A stretch of 64,000 nt of DNA, from NCBI GenBank assembly GCA_902798685.1, contig CADBXO010000019.1:35804-99803 (forward strand), written 5' to 3'. Below, one piece after another: positions 1 through 7,425 of this stretch. The notes beneath the pieces are model-generated. The model was not told the DNA's origin. It searched no databases and saw only the letters and a program-made list of their open reading frames with translations. How positions within the stretch are numbered: position 1 is the first letter of the stretch; each line of letters opens with the position of its first letter. Origin of the DNA: an uncultured Bacteroidales bacterium. GTDB taxonomy: Bacteria; Bacteroidota; Bacteroidia; Bacteroidales; Bacteroidaceae. The translations under genes and the position numbers were made by a program.

Positions 1-1102
1 ATACCTCCTTACGCTCGTTCAGGTCAGGCAGATCCAGATGTATCTGACGGTCAAAACGTCCTGCACGCAGCAGTGCCTTGTCCAGAATGTCAACGCGGTT
101 GGTGGCAGCCAGGATAATGACACCGCTGTTGGTGCCGAATCCGTCCATCTCGGTGAGCAGCTGGTTCAGGGTGTTCTCACGCTCATCGTTGCCGCCCATG
201 GCGGGGTTCTTGCCGCGGGCACGGCCTACGGCGTCAATCTCATCGATGAATATGATACAGGGGGATTTCTCCTTTGCCTGACGGAACAGGTCACGTACGC
301 GTGATGCACCTACGCCCACGAACATCTCCACAAAGTCAGAACCTGACAGTGAGAAGAAGGGAACGTCTGCCTCACCTGCAACAGCCTTGGCAAGCAGGGT
401 TTTACCTGTTCCCGGAGGGCCTACCAGAAGAGCACCCTTTGGAATCTTACCGCCCAGGTCTGTGTATTTCTTGGGGTTCTTGAGGAACTCCACAATCTCC
501 TCGACCTCGGTCTTGGCCTCGGCCTGTCCGGCTACATCCTTGAATGTGACGCGGTCTGATTGGCCCTTCTCATAGACACGAGCCTTTGACTTGCCTACGT
601 TGAATACACCGCCTCCGCCGTTGGCGCCTCCGTTCATGCGTCTGGTTATGAGAATCCAGAATGCTATGATAAGTACGAACGGGAAGATGCTGATGAATAT
701 GTCAATGAGTGTGTGTGAGCGCTTGCGGTATTCTACCTTGCCGGTGAATGCACCTGACTGCTCGGCCTCATCAATGAAGGTCTGGAGGTTGTCAAGCGAA
801 CCTACGCCAACAGTAAGCATGGGCTTGGTCAAGGGCTGGGCCTGTGCGCGGTTTCCGAATACGTACTTGGCCGAATCGGGCTTGATGTACATATCCATGG
901 AGTTTATGTTGGCGTATACTACAAGGTCGCTTACATAGCCCTTCTGCATGTACTCCTTGAACTCCGTGTATGTGGCTTCGCCGGTAAGTTCGGAACCGTC
1001 ATCCTTGAGCAGGATGTATCCGAATCCTATGAAAAGCAATATGTACAGGATGGATGTTATCCTGAATGCATTGCCCGGTTTTTTGTCTTTGTTATCTGCC
1101 AT
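1..1102 (-). CDS. ftsH: ATP-dependent zinc metalloprotease FtsH (5' part, gene runs off the window)
   Basis: Membrane-anchored AAA+ protease that extracts and degrades membrane and short-lived cytosolic proteins. The first 367 codons are present. Seen: a first membrane segment at about residues 12-30, a periplasmic region, a second membrane segment at about 129-150, a Gly-rich linker, then the AAA module with Walker A GPPGTGKT near residue 227, the pore motif ([11 protein letters not shown]) and Walker B IIFIDEID near residue 281, followed by the second region of homology ([19 protein letters not shown]). The zinc HExxH protease domain would lie beyond base 1. It follows rsfS on the same strand with a 40-bp gap, the usual Bacteroidota arrangement. 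Identification is secure; the missing end is due to the window edge. Confidence 0.97.
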   Translation of the reverse strand, partial: MADNKDKKPGNAFRITSILYILLFIGFGYILLKDDGSELTGEATYTEFKEYMQKGYVSDLVVYANINSMDMYIKPDSAKYVFGNRAQAQPLTKPMLTVGVGSLDNLQTFIDEAEQSGAFTGKVEYRKRSHTLIDIFISIFPFVLIIAFWILITRRMNGGANGGGGVFNVGKSKARVYEKGQSDRVTFKDVAGQAEAKTEVEEIVEFLKNPKKYTDLGGKIPKGALLVGPPGTGKTLLAKAVAGEADVPFFSLSGSDFVEMFVGVGASRVRDLFRQAKEKSPCIIFIDEIDAVGRARGKNPAMGGNDERENTLNQLLTEMDGFGTNSGVIILAATNRVDILDKALLRAGRFDRQIHLDLPDLNERKEV

Positions 1103-1142
1103 AAAGGTTGTCGGTAATGTCAGTTAAACATATGTCAACGTG

Positions 1143-1511
1143 TCATGCAATATCGGGAATCTCCTCAGTTACCGCATCGGCCCAGAGGTGCTCCAGGTCA
1201 TAGAACTTGCGCAGCTCGGGGATGAAGATATGTACCATTACGTCACCGTAGTCCATGGCAATCCAGTGGGCGTAACGCGCTCCCTCCACGTAGTCGGGCT
1301 TGCGTCCCTCTTTTACTCTTACTGTCTCGCGGATGGAGTCTTCAATGGCGAGTGTCTGGTTTGGTGTGCCTCCCTGACAGATTACGAAATAACGGCAGAC
1401 GGTATCCTCTATGCCGGTCAGGTCAACTACTGTAATGCTCTCTCCCTTGCGATCCTGAATTCCTTCAATGATGCTTTCAACGATGCTTTCTCTTTTTTTC
1501 TTTTTCGCCAT
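1143..1511 (-). CDS. rsfS: ribosome silencing factor RsfS
   Basis: RsfS binds ribosomal protein L14 on the 50S subunit and blocks subunit joining during starvation or stationary phase. The 122-residue protein is the normal size and shows the family core: the DLTGIEDTVCRYFVICQG strand-helix region, the SIRETVRVKEG segment, the WIAMDYGDVMVHIF motif and the C-terminal FYDLEHLWADA region. It starts with a Lys-rich stretch (MAKKKKRES). It lies 40 bp upstream of ftsH on the same strand and is probably co-transcribed with it. Confidence 0.96.
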   Translation of the reverse strand: MAKKKKRESIVESIIEGIQDRKGESITVVDLTGIEDTVCRYFVICQGGTPNQTLAIEDSIRETVRVKEGRKPDYVEGARYAHWIAMDYGDVMVHIFIPELRKFYDLEHLWADAVTEEIPDIA

Positions 1512-1660
1512 TTATACTGTAGCGGTTTTTTGATTGTATGACACTTTGCAAAAATAATAATAAAATATGTCAGAATCGTCTGTTGATTTACTGACGTTTA
1601 TTTTCATTGGTTGTTGGTGCAAAAAATATGCCAAAAAGTTTGGGTTTCGTAAAAAAGCTG

Positions 1661-1668
1661 TATCTTTG
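1661..1668 (+). promoter_or_regulatory. -7 box of the tRNA-Gln promoter
   Basis: TATCTTTG matches the Bacteroidota -7 consensus TAnnTTTG. A TTTG at 1639-1642 sits at the right distance for the -33 element. The bases TATCTTTGCACCGCTTTT (1661-1678) are identical at the tRNA-Val promoter (43027-43044). Confidence 0.8.
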
Positions 1669-1690
1669 CACCGCTTTTGAGCAAATATAC

Positions 1691-1761
1691 TGGGCTATGG
1701 TGTAATGGTAACACTGCAGATTCTGGTCCTGCCTTTCCTGGTTCGAGTCCGGGTAGCCCAG
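1691..1761 (+). tRNA. tRNA-Gln(CTG)
   Basis: A complete cloverleaf can be drawn. The acceptor stem TGGGCTA/TAGCCCA is fully paired, the D-arm is GTG..CAC, and the anticodon loop TTCTGGT gives anticodon CTG, which reads CAG. One anticodon-stem pair is mismatched (A-C next to the loop). The T-arm is CCTGG/TTCGAGT/CCGGG with one T-G pair. The discriminator is G at 1761. CCA is not encoded; the next bases are CAT. The last 21 bases of the locus (1743-1763) are repeated in tandem immediately downstream. Confidence 0.93.
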
Positions 1762-1784
1762 CATCGAGTCCGGGTAGCCCAGCA
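1743..1784 (+). repeat. 21-bp tandem duplication of the tRNA-Gln 3' end
   Basis: Bases 1743-1763 (T-loop to just past the discriminator) are repeated exactly at 1764-1784. The second copy lacks the 5' half of the T-arm and cannot form a tRNA. It would remain as a 3' trailer removed during processing. Confidence 0.95.
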
Positions 1785-1788
1785 TGAT

Positions 1789-1818
1789 AAGGAGACGCAA
1801 ACGCGTTTCCTTTTTTTT
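1789..1818 (+). terminator. Rho-independent terminator of tRNA-Gln
   Basis: A 10-bp stem (AAGGAGACGC with GCGTTTCCTT-type complement, one G-T pair), a 4-base loop and a run of eight T. Confidence 0.88.
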
Positions 1819-1829
1819 ATTTGACTGGC

Positions 1830-1851
1830 CCCGGACTCGAACCAGGAAAGG
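1830..1851 (-). repeat. inverted partial copy of the tRNA-Gln T-arm region
   Basis: The 22 bases are an exact reverse complement of tRNA-Gln bases 1732-1753, which cover the variable region, the T-arm 5' strand, the T-loop and the T-arm 3' strand. Four of the five bases beyond the copy also match (TCCT). It begins 12 bases after the T-run of the tRNA terminator. No acceptor stem or anticodon arm remains, so it is not a functional tRNA. Confidence 0.9.
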
Positions 1852-1922
1852 AGGACGGGGCTGATGCCCCGCCCTCTTTCCCTTTTTTTAATTTGCTCCG
1901 CAAATGGGCGGCCTCCGGCCGC
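1851..1922. repeat. cluster of GC-rich hairpins downstream of tRNA-Gln
   Basis: Three palindromes in a row: 1851-1876 (GAGG.CGGGGC, loop TGAT, GCCCCG.CCTC) followed by TTTCCCTTTTTTT, which would act as a second plus-strand terminator; 1891-1905 (ATTTGC-TCC-GCAAAT); and 1908-1922 (GCGGCC-TCC-GGCCGC). The stretch 1923-1972 up to the glycosyltransferase stop codon is CTCGC-rich with no gene. It has the look of a dispersed intergenic repeat, which I cannot confirm from one window. Confidence 0.6.
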
Positions 1923-1972
1923 TCTCGCTCGCATACTCGCTTCGCCCCAATACTTTAGAACTTGCGTGGGTT

Positions 1973-3028
1973 TTATTTTAGCATTTCGCGGTAGATTCGG
2001 AGGTATTCTTTCATGTGGCGGTCGTAGGTGAAGGTGTGGGCGTATTCGGTGTTGGATTTTGCCAGTGCGGGATCTTTGGCGTAGGCTTCTATTCCTGCTT
2101 TGATTTTCTGTGCTATGTGATCGGGCTGGAAGTTTTCCAGGATGAAGGCGTGATCGGCGCAGATCTCTTTAAGGGAGGTCTGGTCCGATGAGATTACGGG
2201 CTTTCCGTATGACATGGCTTCTATTACGGGCAGGCCGAATCCTTCAAAGAGTGATGGGAATACGAATGCCTCGCAGTGGTTGTAGAGCCAGATCTTCTCA
2301 GAGTTGTGGATTGTACCTATGAAATGGACGTTATTTATTCCTTCATCAGCTATGCGCTTGTCTATCATCTGGGCATAATCGGACCCCTTCTCGCCGGCTA
2401 CTATCAGTTCGTACTCAGGCAGCAGTTTCATTGCGTCCAGCAGTACGTGGAAGTTTTTCTTCTGTCTTATCTGACCTATGCTGAACAGGAACTTGCGGTC
2501 ATTGCCGAAAGGCAGTTCGGGCTTTCTCTCATCAGCGGGATTGCCGAACTCCACTCCGTTATAGACTACCTCATTGGGCTTGTCGGTAGGGAAGTGGGTA
2601 AGTACATCGTTCCTGGTGAAGTTAGATATGAATATGATCCTGTCGGCCCTGTTTATCCTTTGGGTGAATTTTGCGGTGTACTTGTCAAGTGACTTGCCGC
2701 TCTTCTCGTAGATGAAGTTTATGTCATGAACGGTCAGAAGATTCCTGCTCTTTTTGCTGACGGGCATGAATCGGCTCATCTGGTGCATGGAATGCCATAC
2801 GTCATATGCGGGAGCAAAGAACTTGGTCAGACCGTAGTGCCATGAGATTCCGTGGTAATGAACATCATCTCCGAATGCTCCTACGTACTGCTTGGGGAGC
2901 AGGAAGTGAATCTCAAAGTCCAGATTCCGTGCGTTCTCACCCCAGTATCTGGCGTAGTTATATGCTATCTGTCCCAGACCGCAGTTGATATGCTTGAGGA
3001 CTGAGAGATCAATCAGGACTTTTTTCAT
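1973..3028 (-). CDS. GT-B fold glycosyltransferase (group 1 / GT4-like)
   Basis: Probable retaining glycosyltransferase that adds a sugar from a nucleotide-sugar donor during surface polysaccharide or glycolipid synthesis in the cytoplasm. The 351 residues have a variable N-terminal acceptor domain and a clear C-terminal donor domain: FLFSIGQIRQKKN near residue 180, VHFIGTIHNSEK near 235, and the EGFGLPVIEA E-x7-E type motif near 261-270, then GKPVISSD. There is no signal peptide or membrane segment. Its start overlaps the meaB stop by 4 bp (ATGA), so the two are translationally coupled, though their functions are not obviously linked. Donor and acceptor cannot be read from the sequence. Confidence 0.9.
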   Translation of the reverse strand: MKKVLIDLSVLKHINCGLGQIAYNYARYWGENARNLDFEIHFLLPKQYVGAFGDDVHYHGISWHYGLTKFFAPAYDVWHSMHQMSRFMPVSKKSRNLLTVHDINFIYEKSGKSLDKYTAKFTQRINRADRIIFISNFTRNDVLTHFPTDKPNEVVYNGVEFGNPADERKPELPFGNDRKFLFSIGQIRQKKNFHVLLDAMKLLPEYELIVAGEKGSDYAQMIDKRIADEGINNVHFIGTIHNSEKIWLYNHCEAFVFPSLFEGFGLPVIEAMSYGKPVISSDQTSLKEICADHAFILENFQPDHIAQKIKAGIEAYAKDPALAKSNTEYAHTFTYDRHMKEYLRIYREMLK

Positions 3029-4116
3029 TTCAGGTTTGAATAGTAGAAGTCAATAAGTTTCTGGGCAGCCGAGAATGATGTCTGCTCGCCTCCCAGTACC
3101 AGACGCTCGGCTTCGGCCAGTCTTGAGGCTATCTCAGGATTGTTGTAGAAGCCGTTCTTGAGGGTTTCGTTTATGCTCTCGTACATCCAGTACTTGGCCT
3201 GTTCGTTGCGGCGGTACTGGAAGTAGCCGTTCTTCTTTACAAAGTCCATGTACGCCCAGATCATATCCCATACCTCTTTGATCCTGTACTCGTAGAATCC
3301 GGAGTAGGTGAGTACCTGGGGAGTCCAGCCGCTCTCCGATGGCGGGAAGAGATGTAGTGCGTTACGGAATGAGTTGGCAGCCATCTCGGCCTTGGGGGCG
3401 TTGTCACCGTCGGCCTTGTTTATGATGATGCCGTCGGCCATCTCCATGATGCCGCGCTTGATGCCCTGCAGTTCATCGCCGGTGCCTGCCAGCTGAATGA
3501 GCAGGAAGAAATCGACCATGGAGTGAACGGCTGTCTCACTCTGGCCTACACCTACGGTCTCAACGAATATCTTGTCAAAACCTGCAGCCTCACACAGTAC
3601 GATTGTCTCACGGGTCTTGCGTGCCACACCGCCCAGTGAACCTGCCGCCGGGCTGGGGCGTATGAATGCCTTGGGGTGTACGGCAAGGCGTTCCATGCGG
3701 GTCTTGTCACCCAATATGCTGCCTTTGGTGCGTTCTGAGCTGGGGTCGATGGCAAGTACGGCAAGCTTTCCGCCCTCCTTGAGGACATGAAGTCCGAATG
3801 CATCGATGCTGGTGCTCTTACCGGCTCCGGGCACGCCGCTTATACCTATGCGGACCGAGTTGCCTGAATAGGGAAGGCACTTCTCAATGACCTCCTGTGC
3901 TATGGCCTGATGCTCGGGCTTGAGGCTCTCCACCAGTGTGACGGCCTGGCTCAGGACGGTAACGTTTCCTTTGACTATACCATCCACATAATCCTGCACA
4001 GAGAGGGTGGGGCGTTTTTTGCGTCCCTTAAGATAAGGATTGATTGATCCCGGGCTTACAACCCCGCTGTTGACGGCCAGTCCTTTATATTCGTCACTGT
4101 TCTCGGGATGTTCCAT
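3025..4116 (-). CDS. meaB: methylmalonyl-CoA mutase-associated GTPase MeaB
   Basis: P-loop GTPase that guards adenosylcobalamin loading and protects methylmalonyl-CoA mutase from inactivation; Bacteroidales use this B12 enzyme in propionate formation. Seen: P-loop GVPGAGKST near residue 94, the DPSSERTKGSILGDKTRM switch region, VETVGVGQSE, and the guanine-binding NKAD motif. At 363 residues it is slightly longer than stand-alone MeaB because of an N-terminal tail (MEHPENSDEYKGL). I chose the ATG at 4116 over an in-frame GTG at 4125 because family members start MEHPEN; this leaves a 23-bp overlap with the upstream gene. The mutase genes are not in the window. Confidence 0.95.
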   Translation of the reverse strand: MEHPENSDEYKGLAVNSGVVSPGSINPYLKGRKKRPTLSVQDYVDGIVKGNVTVLSQAVTLVESLKPEHQAIAQEVIEKCLPYSGNSVRIGISGVPGAGKSTSIDAFGLHVLKEGGKLAVLAIDPSSERTKGSILGDKTRMERLAVHPKAFIRPSPAAGSLGGVARKTRETIVLCEAAGFDKIFVETVGVGQSETAVHSMVDFFLLIQLAGTGDELQGIKRGIMEMADGIIINKADGDNAPKAEMAANSFRNALHLFPPSESGWTPQVLTYSGFYEYRIKEVWDMIWAYMDFVKKNGYFQYRRNEQAKYWMYESINETLKNGFYNNPEIASRLAEAERLVLGGEQTSFSAAQKLIDFYYSNLK

Positions 4117-5104
4117 AGCGGTCACGATGTATTATTTTCAGTGCAATCCATGCTACCAGTCCGCAGAGCAGGTAGATCATGGTCTGACAGAAATGGAGTA
4201 CGAATGACATGATCTGAGCCTCATTGGTCTTGGCGCCGTAAATGCCCAGCATCTTTACTATTGCAAGGTTCCAGGGGCCGGCACCGTTGGGGGTGGGCAC
4301 CAGGACTGCAACGCTGCTGGCGGCAAAACAGGCCAGACCGCCCACAGGACCGACGGTTGCGGTCGAAGGCAGACAGTAGAATGCCAGATAGAGTTCAAAA
4401 TAGTAGCATACCCATATGCCGATTGAGTAGGCGAGGAACAGGGGCAGTTGCTTTATCTGCCTGAGTGACATGAATCCCTCCCAGAATCCGCGGATGAAAT
4501 TCTTTACCTTGTCCCAGAGGCGGAACTTTACGCATATCCACCAGCATACTGCTATGAATACGATTATACCGATAATCCAGAACCAGAATTTGGGTTGTTG
4601 CAACAGGGGGATACTCTCTGTAACGGGTGCGGCTGCATCGGCTTCAGGGGTAAGAAGCAGTACGAACTCATTCCATGAGACAACGATTCCGGCAACCACG
4701 ATCAGTCCCAGCAGCACGGCGTCAACCACGCGCTCTGCCACCAGTGTACCCAATCCCTTGCTGAACGGAACCTTGGCGTTCTGCTCCAGCATTCCGCAAC
4801 GGCAGATCTCTCCTACGCGGGGTATGATTATGTTGGCGGCATAACCGGTGAATACGGTCAGGATGGTATCTTTCCTGGGTACGTCATAACCTATGGGTTC
4901 CAGAAGCAGGTTCCATCTGAGTCCGCGGAACAGGGGTCCCATGGCGCTGAATGAGAGTGCTGCGATGAGCCATCCCCAACGTATGCTGCGCATATCGGTC
5001 CAGAACTGCGAGAAGTCGTAGTCACGGTATGTGAAATAGAGAACCACTGCCGATATGAGCAGCGGTATGAGTATCTTAAGTGTGGTCGCAGTAATCTTTT
5101 TCAT
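4094..5104 (-). CDS. lysylphosphatidylglycerol synthase TM-region (YbhN/UPF0104) membrane protein
   Basis: Integral inner-membrane protein of 336 residues with about eight hydrophobic segments, related to the flippase half of MprF and to AglD/YbhN proteins. Family features seen: an early FRGLRWNLLL segment, RVGEICRCG, ERVVDAVLLG, and a C-terminal PTPNGAGPWNLAIV region. Members are thought to move lipids or lipid-linked sugars across the membrane; the substrate here is unknown, but a glycosyltransferase lies two genes downstream. The ATG at 5104 (MKKITATTLK) is preferred to a start further upstream because the -7 box lies at 5180-5187 and the upstream extension is not hydrophobic. Confidence 0.87.
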   Translation of the reverse strand: MKKITATTLKILIPLLISAVVLYFTYRDYDFSQFWTDMRSIRWGWLIAALSFSAMGPLFRGLRWNLLLEPIGYDVPRKDTILTVFTGYAANIIIPRVGEICRCGMLEQNAKVPFSKGLGTLVAERVVDAVLLGLIVVAGIVVSWNEFVLLLTPEADAAAPVTESIPLLQQPKFWFWIIGIIVFIAVCWWICVKFRLWDKVKNFIRGFWEGFMSLRQIKQLPLFLAYSIGIWVCYYFELYLAFYCLPSTATVGPVGGLACFAASSVAVLVPTPNGAGPWNLAIVKMLGIYGAKTNEAQIMSFVLHFCQTMIYLLCGLVAWIALKIIHRDRYGTSREQ

Positions 5105-5136
5105 TGTTTGGGGTTCACCTTTTAGATGAAAATGCC

Positions 5137-5144
5137 TACCTTTG
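5137..5144 (+). promoter_or_regulatory. -7 box of the rsmA promoter
   Basis: TACCTTTG matches TAnnTTTG. It places the transcript start near 5151 and rules out in-frame start codons upstream of that. Confidence 0.65.
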
Positions 5145-5179
5145 CAGCATGAATGCGGCGGGAGGTCAGCATTCAAGTG

Positions 5180-5187
5180 CGAAGATA
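5180..5187 (-). promoter_or_regulatory. -7 box for the YbhN-meaB-glycosyltransferase operon
   Basis: On the minus strand TATCTTCG, one base off TAnnTTTG. With the rsmA box it forms an overlapping divergent promoter pair. Confidence 0.55.
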
Positions 5188-5237
5188 ATATATTTTCGCG
5201 AGTTGATAATCAAACATATTCTATATGGACGACGTTG

Positions 5238-6014
5238 ATGCGGACAGTAAGACCGAAAAAGGCATTAGGCCAACATTTCCTGAGGGATATGGATATCGCT
5301 CAGCGTATAGCCGGCACAGTTGATGTTCGCGCCGACCTTCCGATTCTTGAAATAGGACCCGGCACAGGAGTCCTTACCCAATTCCTAAGTCAGAAAAACA
5401 GAGAACTTAAGGTTGTTGAGATAGACAACGAGTCTGTCGTATACCTGCATGAGAACTTCCCCGCACTGAATGTCATTGAGGGTGATTTCCTGCAGCTTGA
5501 CCTGAACACCCTGTTTGACGGCCGTGAGTTCGTGCTCACCGGCAACTATCCGTACAATATTTCCAGCCAGATATTCTTCAAGATGCTGGACTACAAGGAA
5601 CTCATACCCTGCTGCACCGGAATGCTGCAGCGTGAGGTGGCACAGCGCATATGCTCAGGTCCCGGAAACAAGGACTACGGCATACTGAGCGTGTTCATCC
5701 AACTGTGGTATGATACCGAATACCTGTTTACCGTTCATGAGAACGTATTTGACCCGCCTCCAAAGGTCAAGAGCGGAGTGATACGCCTGCAGCGTAACAG
5801 CCGCCGCTCGCTCGAGTGCAACGAGGCCCTTTTCCGCAAAATTGTGAAATCCACGTTCGGAATGCGCCGAAAGATGTTGCGCAACTCCTTAAGACAGGTC
5901 TATGAGAAAGACTCCCCTCTACCGGCGGACTGCCCGTATTTGGACAAGCGTCCGGAGCAACTGTCAGTTGAAGACTTCATAAAACTGACACTTATGGTGG
6001 AAGGCAAAGCCTGA
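5238..6014 (+). CDS. rsmA: 16S rRNA (adenine(1518)-N6/adenine(1519)-N6)-dimethyltransferase RsmA
   Basis: Dimethylates two adjacent adenines in the 3' hairpin of 16S rRNA late in 30S assembly, using S-adenosylmethionine. The 258-residue protein shows KALGQHFLRD at the N-terminus, the SAM-binding motif LEIGPGTG near residue 37, and the catalytic NYPYNIS motif near residue 103 (NLPYNIS in most bacteria). The C-terminal helical domain (FGMRRKMLRNSLRQ) is present. The ATG at 5238 is chosen because the protein then begins MRTVRPKKALGQHF like its relatives, and because the -7 box at 5137 excludes earlier starts. Confidence 0.96.
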   Translation: MRTVRPKKALGQHFLRDMDIAQRIAGTVDVRADLPILEIGPGTGVLTQFLSQKNRELKVVEIDNESVVYLHENFPALNVIEGDFLQLDLNTLFDGREFVLTGNYPYNISSQIFFKMLDYKELIPCCTGMLQREVAQRICSGPGNKDYGILSVFIQLWYDTEYLFTVHENVFDPPPKVKSGVIRLQRNSRRSLECNEALFRKIVKSTFGMRRKMLRNSLRQVYEKDSPLPADCPYLDKRPEQLSVEDFIKLTLMVEGKA

Positions 6015-6081
6015 ATGCCGTAGAGTTAAAGAACAGATCGTTTACCTGGCCCCGCTTCAGGGCCGAAATATTCAGAGAATT

Positions 6082-7425
6082 ATGGAGGAGAAGGAATTTC
6101 TGGATAACATTCTTGAAGTGATTGAGAATCAGGATGCCGCCAAGCTGAAGGCCATCCTTGATGAGATGCATCCCGCCGATATCGCCGAGCTGTGTGATAC
6201 CCTGGACGTTGAGGATGCCCGTCTGGTATACCGTCAGCTGGACAATGAGACGGCAGCCGATGTACTTGTTGAGATGGATGAGGACAACCGAAAGAGGTTG
6301 CTGGACGAACTCCCGTCCGAGGTCATCGCCACCAAGTTCATTGACAACATGGATACCGATGATGCCGTAGATATCATTCAGGATCTGGACGAGGACAAGC
6401 AGGAGGAGGTGCTTGCCCACATTGGTGATATAGAGCAGGCCAGCGATATTGTTGACCTGATGCAATATGACGAGGATACCGCCGGTGGTCTGATGGGCAC
6501 CGAGATGGTGGTTGTGAATGAGAACATGTCCATGCCTGAGTGCCTTCAGGAGATGCGCAAGCAGGCCGAGGATCTGGATGACATCTACAATGTCTATGTG
6601 GTTGATGATGACGGCCGTCTTAAGGGTGTGTTCCCGCTCAAGAAGATGATTACCAATCCTAACGTATCAAAGGTAAAGTACGTGATGGATGAGGATCTTA
6701 TAAGCACCAAGGTCGATACCCCTATCGATGATGTGGTGCAGATGATTGAAAAGTATAATCTGGTATCGGTCCCGGTAGTTGACAGCATAGGACGCCTTCA
6801 GGGTCAGATAACCGTCGATGATGTGATCGATGAGCTGCGTGAACAACAGGAGCACGACTACCAGATGGCATCAGGTCTTACCGGTGACGTAGAGACCGCC
6901 GACAGCGTTATACGTCAGATGTGGTCACGTATTCCGTGGCTGCTCATAGGTATTCTGGGAGGTATCCTCAACTCTAAACTGCTGGAGCATTTTGAGACCG
7001 CCTTTGCCGCCGCCACATCACTGCTCTTCTTTATTCCGCTTATCGGAGGTACGGGTGGTAACGTTGGTACACAGTCATCAGCTCTTGTGGTACAGGGCCT
7101 GGCCAACGGCTCACTCAATACGTCAAACATATGGAAACAGGTGTTCAAGGAGAGCGCCGTAGCTCTGCTGAACGCTGTCGTTCTCTCCCTGCTGGTTCTG
7201 GCCTACAATGCCTTTGCATTCGGATGGTCCGATCCCGTTACATACGCTGTTCCGGGCAGTATGTTTGCCCTGGTGCTCATAGGTACACTCTGGGGAACCC
7301 TGCTGCCGCTTCTGTTTGAAAAGATCCATATTGACCCGGCCATTGCCACAGGTCCTTTTGTCCAGATTACCAATGACCTTCTGGGTATGGGTATCTACAT
7401 GGCAGTGATCAGTATAATCCTCTGA
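6082..7425 (+). CDS. mgtE: magnesium transporter MgtE
   Basis: Mg2+-gated magnesium channel of the inner membrane. The order is typical: an acidic, helical N-domain (residues about 1-130, repeated HPADIAEL/LVEMDEDNR units), a CBS pair (about 135-260, with YNVYVVDDDGRLKGVF and LVSVPVVDSIGRLQG), a connecting helix, and five C-terminal membrane segments including the pore motif GGTGGNVGTQSS near residue 322. At 447 residues it is full length. In this family the acidic N and CBS domains bind Mg2+ and close the channel. It follows rsmA by 67 bp on the same strand. Confidence 0.96.
   Translation: MEEKEFLDNILEVIENQDAAKLKAILDEMHPADIAELCDTLDVEDARLVYRQLDNETAADVLVEMDEDNRKRLLDELPSEVIATKFIDNMDTDDAVDIIQDLDEDKQEEVLAHIGDIEQASDIVDLMQYDEDTAGGLMGTEMVVVNENMSMPECLQEMRKQAEDLDDIYNVYVVDDDGRLKGVFPLKKMITNPNVSKVKYVMDEDLISTKVDTPIDDVVQMIEKYNLVSVPVVDSIGRLQGQITVDDVIDELREQQEHDYQMASGLTGDVETADSVIRQMWSRIPWLLIGILGGILNSKLLEHFETAFAAATSLLFFIPLIGGTGGNVGTQSSALVVQGLANGSLNTSNIWKQVFKESAVALLNAVVLSLLVLAYNAFAFGWSDPVTYAVPGSMFALVLIGTLWGTLLPLLFEKIHIDPAIATGPFVQITNDLLGMGIYMAVISIIL

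Noticed and set aside
1764-1784. Possible second tRNA next to tRNA-Gln
   Set aside because: Only the T-loop, the T-arm 3' strand and the acceptor 3' strand are present; there is no anticodon arm. It is a 21-bp tandem duplication.
1695-1934. Minus-strand open frame of 79 codons over the tRNA-Gln locus
   Set aside because: Runs through the tRNA, two terminators and palindromes; composition is Arg-rich repeat-like and not protein-like.
3025-5104. Glycosyltransferase with YbhN flippase-like protein as a new polysaccharide export system
   Set aside because: Only two relevant genes with MeaB between them; no polymerase, carrier-lipid transferase or further glycosyltransferases. Co-transcription alone is weak evidence.
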